Source: Caulobacteraceae bacterium (GTDB lineage: Bacteria > Pseudomonadota > Alphaproteobacteria > Caulobacterales > Caulobacteraceae). Taken from it: DNA of 47,169 nucleotides. Position numbers and translations under genes: made by a program. This document shows, piece by piece, positions 36,541 to 45,357 of the stretch (its first letter is position 1; every line of letters starts with the position of its first letter). The stretch covers positions 1 through 47,169 of the forward strand of contig JAIERG010000061.1 in assembly GCA_019747095.1 (NCBI GenBank), written 5' to 3'. The notes beneath the pieces were generated by a model, which saw only the letters and a program-made list of their open reading frames with translations, did no database searches and had not been told where the DNA came from.

Positions 36541-38118
36541 ATGCTGGCGAGCATCGCGACCGTGGCGTTCGAGGGGGTCGAAGCGCGCCGCGTCGACGTC
36601 CAGGTACAGCTCGTCGGTAACGACGGACCGACCATCTTCTCCATTGTCGGACTGCCGGACAAGGCGGTTGCAGAAAGCCGGGAGCGAGTGCGGGGTGCCT
36701 TCGCCGGGATCGGCCTGGCGCTTCCGCCCAAGCGGATCATCGCCAACCTGGCTCCCGCCGATCTGCCCAAGGAAGGTAGCCACTTCGATCTTCCGATCGC
36801 TCTCGCCTTGCTCGCGGCACTTGGCGTCATGCCGCCGGATGCGCTGAACGGCTGGGCCGCGCTCGGCGAGTTGGGACTGGACGGGCGGATTCAACCCGTG
36901 GGCGGAACGCTTCCCGCCGCGGTCGCGGCCTCGGCCATGGGCCTGGGCCTTATCTGTCCCGAAGCGAACGGGCCGGAGGCGGCCTGGGCTGGCGATGTCT
37001 CCATCCTGGCACCCCGTTCGCTCATCGGTCTCATCAACCACTTCAAGGGAACCCAGGTGCTCCGCGCGCCCGCCGCAGGGCCGGTCACATCGGGGACGGG
37101 CGTACCGGACCTGAGAGAGGTCAAGGGGCAGGAAAGCGCCAAGCGGGCGCTGGAGGTGGCCGCAGCCGGGGGTCACAACCTCCTGTTCGTCGGCCCACCC
37201 GGATCGGGCAAGTCGATGATGGCCCAGCGTTTGCCGGGGCTTCTGCCGCCGCTGACGCCGCAGGAACTGCTGGAGACCTCCATGGTCTGGTCCGTCGCTG
37301 GCCTGATCGAGCGAGGCACCCTGACGCGCGAGCGGCCGTTCCGCGCTCCCCACCATTCGGCCTCGATGGCCGCCCTGACCGGCGGGGGATTGCGCGCCAA
37401 GCCGGGCGAGGCGTCTCTCGCCCATAATGGCGTGCTCTTCCTCGACGAACTGCCCGAGTATTCGGCCCAGGCGCTCGACAGCCTGCGCCAGCCGCTCGAG
37501 ACCGGCGAAATCGTCGTCGCGCGGGCCAATGCCCATGTCCGCTACCCGGCGCGGTTCCAGCTGGTCGCCGCCATGAACCCTTGCCGCTGCGGGCTTGGCG
37601 GCGCTGGCAAGGGAGCCTGCGGCAAGGCCCCGCGCTGTCAGAGGGATTACCAGAATCGCATTTCGGGACCGATGTTCGACCGCATTGACCTGACGGTCGA
37701 GACACCGCCTGTGACGGCTGCCGATATGGCTCTTCCGCCACCCGCTGAGGGCACGGCTGAGGCGGCCGACCGCGTCGGGGTCGCTCGGGCGATGCAGGAG
37801 GAGCGTGTTCGCGAGGCGGGTCTCGACCCGCTTCAGGCCTTGAACGCCCGAGCCAACGGAGAGACGCTCGACCGCTTCGCCCGGCCGGATGAGGCGGGGC
37901 GGGCGCTCTTGATGCGGGCTGGCGAGGCCGGCGGACTGACGGCGCGAGGCTGGACGCGCACGCTGCGGCTGGCCCGCACCATCGCTGACCTTGAAGGTTC
38001 GACCGGCGTGCTGCGCCGCCATATCGCCGAGGCCCTGATCTATCGCCGCTCGACCGTGGGGGCCCAGGCCGACTTCGAGCGTCAGGATGGGGGGCGGGCA
38101 GAGGTTCGGGCCTGGTGA
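36541..38118 (+). CDS. comM: YifB/ComM family Mg chelatase-like AAA+ ATPase
   Basis: VDVQVQLVGNDGPTIFSIVGLPDKAVAESRERVR, Walker A GPPGSGKSMMAQRLPG, FRAPHHSAS, FLDELPEY. Confidence 0.94.
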   Translation: MLASIATVAFEGVEARRVDVQVQLVGNDGPTIFSIVGLPDKAVAESRERVRGAFAGIGLALPPKRIIANLAPADLPKEGSHFDLPIALALLAALGVMPPDALNGWAALGELGLDGRIQPVGGTLPAAVAASAMGLGLICPEANGPEAAWAGDVSILAPRSLIGLINHFKGTQVLRAPAAGPVTSGTGVPDLREVKGQESAKRALEVAAAGGHNLLFVGPPGSGKSMMAQRLPGLLPPLTPQELLETSMVWSVAGLIERGTLTRERPFRAPHHSASMAALTGGGLRAKPGEASLAHNGVLFLDELPEYSAQALDSLRQPLETGEIVVARANAHVRYPARFQLVAAMNPCRCGLGGAGKGACGKAPRCQRDYQNRISGPMFDRIDLTVETPPVTAADMALPPPAEGTAEAADRVGVARAMQEERVREAGLDPLQALNARANGETLDRFARPDEAGRALLMRAGEAGGLTARGWTRTLRLARTIADLEGSTGVLRRHIAEALIYRRSTVGAQADFERQDGGRAEVRAW

Positions 38119-38205
38119 ACCTGACCGTCCGGGCAAGGCTTACCGATTTTTCACGGGCTCGCCTGATCACGGCAGTCTAGCGTTCCACCCGGAAGGGGGT
38201 GTTTC

Positions 38206-39483
38206 ATGACCGATGCTTCGCTAACCCAGGTCTCTAGGAAGGCGCTGGTGGCGGCTCTGGTGACTGTCACTCTTGGTGCTTCAGCCCTTCCGGTTCTGGC
38301 TAAAGAGCGTTCCGACCCAACATTCCGCTTGGAAGACGTGACAGACAGTCACCTGCCGGACTCTCCGCTTCGCAACAGCATGGACGTTGGCGTGGCAGAC
38401 CTGGACGGCGACGGCGATCCTGACCTTGTGGTCCCGCAGGAGTTTCTCAAGAACAAGCTGTTGCTGAATGCTGGCGACGGCCGCTTCACCGACGCTTCGG
38501 ATCATCTGCCGCCGCTGGATCCGGCGGAGCTCGCGGGCGGGCCGCCGCAACTGTCGGGTCCACTCGCCGGGCATGACAGCGAGGACGTGTCGATCGTCGA
38601 CCTGGATGGCGACGGCGTTCTGGATCTTGTCATTGTGTCCGAGGACGATATCCGGCTGGGTCGTGCGCCGGTTCATGAACGTTATCGCGGCCTGGGCGGC
38701 GGTCGTTTCGAACGGATCCCCGGACTTCCGGACACAGAAGCCGACGCTGTCGCTCATGGCGATGTCGACGGGGATGGTGACCCGGACATTGTCGTCGCCG
38801 GTGCCGGTCAGGATCGGCTGCTCATCAACCACGGTGGCGTTCTGACTGATGAAACCGAGGCCCGTCTGCCGCGCGAAGCGGCAGTGACGCAGGATCTTGA
38901 GCTGGCGGATCTGGACGGAGATGGTGATCTCGACGCCGTGCTTGGCCAGGAAGGGGGCCACGCCTTGTGGCTCAATGATGGGAGCGGCCGCTTTCTTGAC
39001 GCCTCAGATCGCCTGCCGCGATCCGGTAATGTCGAGGCCCGCAAGGTGACCCCGGCCGACATCGATGGCGACGGCGACCTGGACCTGTATTTCAGCCATG
39101 TCGGCTGGCAGGGCCGTACGCCTCAGGACCTGTTGCTGATCAACGACGGATCGGCGCGCTTCGTCGACGAGACGGCCGACCGCATCCCGGAGGAAACCGG
39201 CACCACGCTGGTCGCCCGCTTCGCCGACCTGGATGGCGATGGCGACCTTGATCTTGTCCGTGGCGAAGTGGGTCCCGTGACCGTCTGGAGCAACGACGGT
39301 CATGGGCGGTTCGTCGACGTCAGCGATCAGGTGATGGCCGACCGGGCCCCGGGCGTGAACATCGCCCTTGCGCTTCATGACTTCGATGGGGACGGCCGTA
39401 TCGATCTGTATCTGGGTCAGCTGCGCGCGGGAAATCCCGACCCTGCAATACGCGATAGACTCTTTCTCAACCGCGTCGGTTGA
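38206..39483 (+). CDS. FG-GAP/VCBS-like repeat secreted protein
   Basis: Signal peptide; seven acidic repeats of the type DLDGDGDPDLVV (Ca2+-binding beta-propeller pattern). Confidence 0.9.
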   Translation: MTDASLTQVSRKALVAALVTVTLGASALPVLAKERSDPTFRLEDVTDSHLPDSPLRNSMDVGVADLDGDGDPDLVVPQEFLKNKLLLNAGDGRFTDASDHLPPLDPAELAGGPPQLSGPLAGHDSEDVSIVDLDGDGVLDLVIVSEDDIRLGRAPVHERYRGLGGGRFERIPGLPDTEADAVAHGDVDGDGDPDIVVAGAGQDRLLINHGGVLTDETEARLPREAAVTQDLELADLDGDGDLDAVLGQEGGHALWLNDGSGRFLDASDRLPRSGNVEARKVTPADIDGDGDLDLYFSHVGWQGRTPQDLLLINDGSARFVDETADRIPEETGTTLVARFADLDGDGDLDLVRGEVGPVTVWSNDGHGRFVDVSDQVMADRAPGVNIALALHDFDGDGRIDLYLGQLRAGNPDPAIRDRLFLNRVG

Positions 39484-39507
39484 ACCGTCCTTAAGCCAAA
39501 GGGCCGC

Positions 39508-41088
39508 ATGCTCCTCCTTCACGGGAGGACCGCCATGGCGCGACGGCGCGGAACGGGCGACAGAAACACGCCGACGACCGAGGTCGGGGCAGGCGGTGCT
39601 GATCCGTTTCTGCGGCTGATGAGCCACGAGATGCGCACGCCGCTGAACGGCGTGATTGGCATGCTCGGCCTCCTGACCCGGACCCGGCTGGATGGGGCCC
39701 AACGGGCCTATGCCGAGGCCGCAAAGGATTCGGCCGAGCATCTGTTGGGACTGGTCAATGACCTGCTCGACTATGCCCGCCTTGAGGTGGGAAAACTTGA
39801 GTTCGATCCGGCCCCAGTCGATCCAGAGTCGCTGGTGCGGGGCGTGGCGGAGCTGCTGAGCCCGCGCGCCCACGACAAGGGACTGGAGATCGTCTGGTCG
39901 GTTGCAGCTGACGTGCCTGAGATTCTGGCCGACGAAGGCCGGCTGCGGCAGGTGCTGTTCAATCTGGCGGGCAACGCCGTGAAGTTCACGGAACGCGGCG
40001 GCGTGCATATCGGGGTCGAGCGCGCGGGCGGAACGGATCGTCGGCCAGTGCTGGCCTTCGTGATCGACGATACCGGTCCGGGCGTACCGGTTGAAGCGAG
40101 GCGGAGAATCTTCGAGGAATTCGGCCATGTCGACGCGTCCGACGCCACACGTCACGACGGTGCCGGCCTCGGCCTGGCGGTGGTTCAGCGTCTGGCCGAG
40201 GCCATGAAGGGCAAGGTCTCGGTCTCCGATCGCCCCAAGACCGACGGGCGTGGCGGATCCCGGTTCCGGTTCCAGGCTCCGTTTGACGCGTCTCCCGGCG
40301 CTTCTATTCGTCCGGCCACCCTTTTCGGGCTGAAGATCGCAGTGCGGTCGCCGGACCCGTTTGTCACGGAGGCGGCGCGGGCCCAGCTGATCGCCAGTGG
40401 CGCGACGATCACCGCCGATGCTGCGGAGGCCACCCTGATCGATCACGCCGAAGCCGCGGCGCAGGGGCGAACCCTTGCCGACTTACCGGCAACCGGACGA
40501 GGTATCGTGCTGCTGAAACCGTCGGAGCGGGACCTGATCGCTCGGTATCGCGCGGCGGGGTTCCACGGCTATCTGATCAAGCCGCTTCGCCGGGCCTCGG
40601 TGGTGGAGCGGGTGCTCGCGGCCTGCGCCAGCGATGCGCATCACGCCGGAGCGCGCGCCGCGGCACCAGAAGACGACCGCGTCCTGCCCGTGCGGTTCGC
40701 TGGCACACGCGTTCTTCTGGCGGAGGATAATCCGGTGGGTGCCCTGCTGGCCCGGACGCTTCTCAGGCGTGAGGGCTGTGTGGTCGAGACGGCGGGCACG
40801 GGCCGCGAGGTGATCGAGGCGCTGAAGCGGGCACGCTATGATCTGGTCTTCATGGATATGCGCATGCCGGGAATGGATGGACCCGAGGCGACACGCGCCA
40901 TTCGGGCCTCCGGCGACCACACGCCCATCGTCGCCCTGACCGCCAATGCCTTCGAGGAGGACCGCCGGGCCTGCCTGGAGGCGGGCATGAATGATCATCT
41001 GGTCAAGCCACTGGAACTGGAAGCGCTTCGCGCCGCGCTCGCCCGCTGGACGACGGGGGACATCCGCGCCAAGGTCGTCGCCGTTTAG
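39508..41088 (+). CDS. shkA: Soluble hybrid histidine kinase, ShkA-like (DHp-CA-pseudoreceiver-receiver); likely start 39535
   Basis: [31 protein letters not shown], degenerate REC-like segment (about aa 273-372), linker EDDRVLP, canonical [21 protein letters not shown] ... [22 protein letters not shown]. Confidence 0.7.
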   Translation: MLLLHGRTAMARRRGTGDRNTPTTEVGAGGADPFLRLMSHEMRTPLNGVIGMLGLLTRTRLDGAQRAYAEAAKDSAEHLLGLVNDLLDYARLEVGKLEFDPAPVDPESLVRGVAELLSPRAHDKGLEIVWSVAADVPEILADEGRLRQVLFNLAGNAVKFTERGGVHIGVERAGGTDRRPVLAFVIDDTGPGVPVEARRRIFEEFGHVDASDATRHDGAGLGLAVVQRLAEAMKGKVSVSDRPKTDGRGGSRFRFQAPFDASPGASIRPATLFGLKIAVRSPDPFVTEAARAQLIASGATITADAAEATLIDHAEAAAQGRTLADLPATGRGIVLLKPSERDLIARYRAAGFHGYLIKPLRRASVVERVLAACASDAHHAGARAAAPEDDRVLPVRFAGTRVLLAEDNPVGALLARTLLRREGCVVETAGTGREVIEALKRARYDLVFMDMRMPGMDGPEATRAIRASGDHTPIVALTANAFEEDRRACLEAGMNDHLVKPLELEALRAALARWTTGDIRAKVVAV

Positions 41089-41136
41089 GCCAGCCGCCTC
41101 TGAAGCGGCGGCCTTCGAGGATGAGACCGCTGCACC

Positions 41137-42804
41137 ATGACCGTTCCCGCTCCCGAAGTCGCCGCGACCGACGTCAAGCCCAAGGGATTGGGCGTGCTGA
41201 AGGCCGCGTTCCGCGAGCGGCGAACGCTGGCGATGTTGCTCCTCGGCTTCTCGGCAGGACTGCCCTTTGCCATGTTGATCGGTACGCTGAACGCTTGGCT
41301 GGATGCGGCGGGCGTGTCGATCGCAACGATCGGTATCCTGAGCTGGATCGGCCTGTTCGGGGCGTTTCGCTTCCTGTGGTCGCCGGCCGTAGGGTGGACG
41401 CCGCCGGTAATCGGGAGGCGATTCGGGCGGCGGCGCAGCTGGCTTCTCGTGCTCCAGCTCATCATCGCCGTCGCCCTGGCCCTAGTCGCGGTATCGCGAC
41501 CTGAGAGTGGTGTGTTGGGGCCGTTGGCGCTAGGCGCAGCACTCGGTGCGTTCGCCTTCGCGACGCAGGATATCGTAATCGACGCTTGGCGGATCGAGGT
41601 AGCGGATGAACGTGTGCCTATCGATCTGCTGTCGACCATCTACCAGCTTGGATACCGGACGGCAGCACTGGCGGGGGGTGCCGGTGCTCTTCTGCTGGCC
41701 GACGCGATTGGCTGGCCTGGCGTCTTCGTGACCGCGGCGCTTCTGATGGGGCTGGGTCTGATCGGCACGCTGATCGCGCCGGAGCCTCAGCCGGTGTCCC
41801 GCGAGCAGGTGGCCAAGGAGCGGAAGGGGTCCCCGACGCTAAGGATGGCGGTGCTGGGCGCGACGCTTCTGGCCTGGGGGTGGGCGGCCTTCATGCTGGT
41901 CCAGTTCATGGTGACGGCCCTGACCACCAATCCGGCTCCAAGCGCACGGGAATTCACGACGACGTGGGGGCCGTGGATCGTAGCGGCGACTGTCATCCTG
42001 CCGGCCGCCCTGTCGGGTTTGATCGTCTGGAAGGGGCGGGCGGCGACTGCGGCGGAGGGTGCGGCACCCGCGAGCTTCTTCGATACCCTGTATGATGCGA
42101 TCCTGGCTCCTCTGGTCGAACTGATGGGGCGGCTGGGTTGGGGTGCGGTGATCGTGCTGTGTCTGATCCTGACCTATCGGATCACCGACGGTGTCTGGGG
42201 TCCATTCGCCTTTCCCTTCTACATGGGCGACACGGGCGGGGCGCTGGGCCACACCAATGCCGAGGTGGCGCTGGCGTCCAAGACCTTTGGCGTCATCATG
42301 ACCATCGTGGGCATCGCGCTTGGGGGTTGGGCATTGCTCGTGATTGGGCGGATGTGGAGCCTGCTGCTCGGTGCCATAGTCACCTCGGCGACCAATCTGC
42401 TGTTCGTGGACCTGGCACAGGGCGCCCCGAACGTGCATGCCTTCATGTCGACGACGGGGCTTTACGCACTGTTCGGAGCCTTTCAGATCGGCGAGCCCCT
42501 GGCGCGGTTGATGCTGGTGATCGCGGGTGAGAACATTGCTGGCGGCTTCGCGGGTGCGGCCTTCGTGGCCTATCTTTCGGCCCTGTCGAACAGAATGTTC
42601 GGAGCCGTCCAGTTTGCGGTCTTCATCTCTCTGGCGCTCCTGATCGGTACCCTGGGGCGCGGTGCGCTCGGGGAAATCGTCGAGATAGAGGGCTTCGCCT
42701 CCATGTTCATTATCGCCGCATGGCTGGGCCTGTTGGCGATCGTCTTCGTTCTGGTCGAGTGGGTGCGGCTGGGACTGGAGGCGAGGAAGGCCCCCGCCGC
42801 CTGA
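41137..42804 (+). CDS. ampG: AmpG-family muropeptide MFS transporter
   Basis: LLLGFSAGLPFAMLIGTLNAWLDAAGVSIATIGILSWIGLFGAFRFLWSPAV ... QDIVIDAWRIEVADERV; many TM segments. Confidence 0.88.
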   Translation: MTVPAPEVAATDVKPKGLGVLKAAFRERRTLAMLLLGFSAGLPFAMLIGTLNAWLDAAGVSIATIGILSWIGLFGAFRFLWSPAVGWTPPVIGRRFGRRRSWLLVLQLIIAVALALVAVSRPESGVLGPLALGAALGAFAFATQDIVIDAWRIEVADERVPIDLLSTIYQLGYRTAALAGGAGALLLADAIGWPGVFVTAALLMGLGLIGTLIAPEPQPVSREQVAKERKGSPTLRMAVLGATLLAWGWAAFMLVQFMVTALTTNPAPSAREFTTTWGPWIVAATVILPAALSGLIVWKGRAATAAEGAAPASFFDTLYDAILAPLVELMGRLGWGAVIVLCLILTYRITDGVWGPFAFPFYMGDTGGALGHTNAEVALASKTFGVIMTIVGIALGGWALLVIGRMWSLLLGAIVTSATNLLFVDLAQGAPNVHAFMSTTGLYALFGAFQIGEPLARLMLVIAGENIAGGFAGAAFVAYLSALSNRMFGAVQFAVFISLALLIGTLGRGALGEIVEIEGFASMFIIAAWLGLLAIVFVLVEWVRLGLEARKAPAA

Positions 42805-42808
42805 CCCC

Positions 42809-45178
42809 TCACACCGTCGGGGGCACGGCGGTTGAGTGCATGGAGCGCTCGGCCGCTGCGCTGGGGTGGGGGGCTGCGGTTTCGTCCTCCGGTTCGAACT
42901 CCATCGTCACGCCCTCCTCATAGGCAGCGAAGGTGGCCGCGGTGATGATCTCGCTGACCGAGGCGCCGAGCGACACGATCTGAACGGATTTCTCCAGCCC
43001 GACCAGCAGGGGTCCGATCACGGTCGCGCCGCCCAGCGCCTGGACCAGCTGGGTCGAGATGGCGGCGGAGTGCAGCGCCGGCATGACCAGCACATTGGCC
43101 TCGCGGCTCAGGCGCATGAAGGGGTAGTTGGCGCGCTGGTCGGGGGCGAGCGCCAGCTCGGGCGGCATCTCGCCCTCGTATTCGAAGTCCACGCCCTTCT
43201 GGTCGAGGATACGAATGGCCTCGCGCACCTTTTCGCCGCGCTCGCCGGGCGGGTTGCCGAAACTTGAATAGGAGAGGAAGGCCACGCGGGGCGTGCGGCC
43301 GAGCTTTCTGACGGTGGCGGCGGCCTGGATGGCGATGTCGGCCAATTCCTCCGCCGAGGGGAGTTCGTGGATCGAGGTATCGGCGACGAAGATGGTCCTG
43401 CCCTTGGCCAGGACGATCGACAGGCCGATCAGGCTGTCTCCCTTGACGTCCAGGACGCGGCGGACCTCCCTGAGCACCATGTTGAAATTGCGGGTGGTGC
43501 CGGTGACCACGGCGTCGGCCTGGCCCCGTGCCACCATGGCGGCGGCAAAGTAGTTGCGGTCCTGGTTGATCATCCGCTGGACGTCGCGTCGCAGGTAACC
43601 CCGCCGCTGCAGCTTGGCGTAGAGCCAGTCGGTGTAGGCCTCGTTCATGTCCGAGACGCGGGCGTTGACGATCTCTATGCCCATCTCGTCGAAGTTCAGA
43701 CCGGCCTCGGCGGCGTTTCGCCTCACCAGCTCCTCGCGACCGATCAGGATCGGCGTGCCCAGCTCGGCCTGCTTGAAGGCCCAGGCGGCGCGGATGACGG
43801 TCGATTCCTCGCCCTCGGCGAAAACCACCCGCTTGTTGGGCGCTGCGCGGACGGCCGAGCTGATCTTCTGCATCAGGGCGGCGGACGGATCGACGCGTTC
43901 TCGCAGGCGGGCGCGGTAGGCGTCCATGTCCTCGATGCGCTTGCGCGCCACGCCGGAGTCCATCGCCGCCTGGGCGACGAAGGGCGGAATGTACCAGATT
44001 AGGCGGGGGTCGAAGGGCGTGGGAATGATGTAGTCCGGTCCGAAGACCAGCTTGCGCCCGCGATAGGCGACGGCGACTTCGTCGGGCACGTCCTCGCGAG
44101 CCAGCTGGGCGAGCGCGTGGGCGCAGGCGAGTTTCATCTCATGATTGACGCGGCGGGCTCGGACATCGAGCGCGCCCCGGAAGATGTAGGGGAAACCCAG
44201 GACGTTGTTGACCTGATTGGGGTAGTCCGACCGACCCGTGGCGACGATGGCGTCGGGGCGGACGGCCTTGACCTGCTCTGGCGTGATCTCCGGGTCCGGG
44301 TTCGCCATGGCGAAGACGATCGGCCGCGGCGCCATGGTTGCAATCATCTCGGGTGTGATCGCGCCCTTGGCCGACAGACCCAGGACGACGTCGGCACCGA
44401 CCATGGCTTCGGCGAGGGTGCGCTTGGAGGTGTCGGTGGCATGGACGGCTTTCCACTGGTCCATGTCCTCGCGACGACCGCGATAGACGACGCCATGAAG
44501 GTCAACCACGGTTGTGTTCTCGGGGCGCACGCCGAGAGACTTCATGAGGCTGATGGACGACAGGCCCGCTGCGCCGGCCCCGACCAGCACCAGCTTGACG
44601 TCCTCAAGACGGCGGCCGGTGATGTGGCAGGCGTTGATCAGCCCGGCCGTCGAGATGATGGCGGTGCCATGCTGGTCGTCATGGAAGACGGGGATGTCCA
44701 GCTGGTCCTGTAGCTCGGCCTCGATGACGAAGCATTCGGGGGACTTGATGTCTTCCAGATTGATACCGCCCCAGGTGTCGCCGATGTTCTTGACCACGGT
44801 GACGAACTCGTCCGGGTCGGTCGTCTTGACCTCGACGTCGAAGCTGTCGACGTCGGCGAAGCGTTTGAAGAGGACCGCCTTGCCCTCCATGACCGGCTTG
44901 GAGGCCATGTGACCCAGCTTGCCCAGGCCCAGAATGGCCGTGCCGTTTGAGATGACGGCGACCAGATTGCCCTTGGACGTGTAGTCGTAGGCCCGATCCG
45001 GGTCTTCAGCGATGGCGCGGACCGGCACGGCGACGCCGGGCGAATAGGCCAGCGAGAGGTCTCGCTGGGTCGCCATCGGCTTGATCGGAGCCATGGAGAT
45101 CTTGCCCGGGTTCGGAAGGCGATGGAAGTCCAGCGCTTCCTGATCGGAGAAGGTCTGCTTGTCTGTCTGGTCGGGCAT
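42809..45178 (-). CDS. maeB: NADP-dependent malic enzyme with C-terminal phosphotransacetylase-like domain
   Basis: YSPGVAVPVRAI, KGNLVAVISNGTAILGLG, FHDDQHGTAIIS, then PTA-like VVFAEGEESTVIRAAWAF ... VTGTTRNFNMVLREVRRVLDVKG. Confidence 0.95.
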   Translation of the reverse strand: MPDQTDKQTFSDQEALDFHRLPNPGKISMAPIKPMATQRDLSLAYSPGVAVPVRAIAEDPDRAYDYTSKGNLVAVISNGTAILGLGKLGHMASKPVMEGKAVLFKRFADVDSFDVEVKTTDPDEFVTVVKNIGDTWGGINLEDIKSPECFVIEAELQDQLDIPVFHDDQHGTAIISTAGLINACHITGRRLEDVKLVLVGAGAAGLSSISLMKSLGVRPENTTVVDLHGVVYRGRREDMDQWKAVHATDTSKRTLAEAMVGADVVLGLSAKGAITPEMIATMAPRPIVFAMANPDPEITPEQVKAVRPDAIVATGRSDYPNQVNNVLGFPYIFRGALDVRARRVNHEMKLACAHALAQLAREDVPDEVAVAYRGRKLVFGPDYIIPTPFDPRLIWYIPPFVAQAAMDSGVARKRIEDMDAYRARLRERVDPSAALMQKISSAVRAAPNKRVVFAEGEESTVIRAAWAFKQAELGTPILIGREELVRRNAAEAGLNFDEMGIEIVNARVSDMNEAYTDWLYAKLQRRGYLRRDVQRMINQDRNYFAAAMVARGQADAVVTGTTRNFNMVLREVRRVLDVKGDSLIGLSIVLAKGRTIFVADTSIHELPSAEELADIAIQAAATVRKLGRTPRVAFLSYSSFGNPPGERGEKVREAIRILDQKGVDFEYEGEMPPELALAPDQRANYPFMRLSREANVLVMPALHSAAISTQLVQALGGATVIGPLLVGLEKSVQIVSLGASVSEIITAATFAAYEEGVTMEFEPEDETAAPHPSAAAERSMHSTAVPPTV

Positions 45179-45357
45179 GAACGGTCTCGGCTGACGGCAG
45201 GTCCGTCGTAGCCGGGGGACTCTTTAGGAACAACCAAGGACAGGCGTTGGGGGAAGAGAGGCGGAGCCGGGTCGGTGTCCCTGCCCCGTGCAAGAAGCGT
45301 GTTGGGCAAATGGACGGGCGCGACCACCGCCCGGCCGAATGGGCGAGAGGGGAGCTC

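Noticed and set aside
35890-38136. 748-aa minus-strand ORF antisense to gshB and comM
   Set aside because: High-GC third-position artefact; the plus-strand frames encode clear GshB and YifB/ComM proteins, and the antisense product has no domain-like character.
39004-40446. 480-aa minus-strand ORF antisense to the FG-GAP protein and hybrid kinase
   Set aside because: Same GC-driven shadow; it spans two well-supported plus-strand genes.
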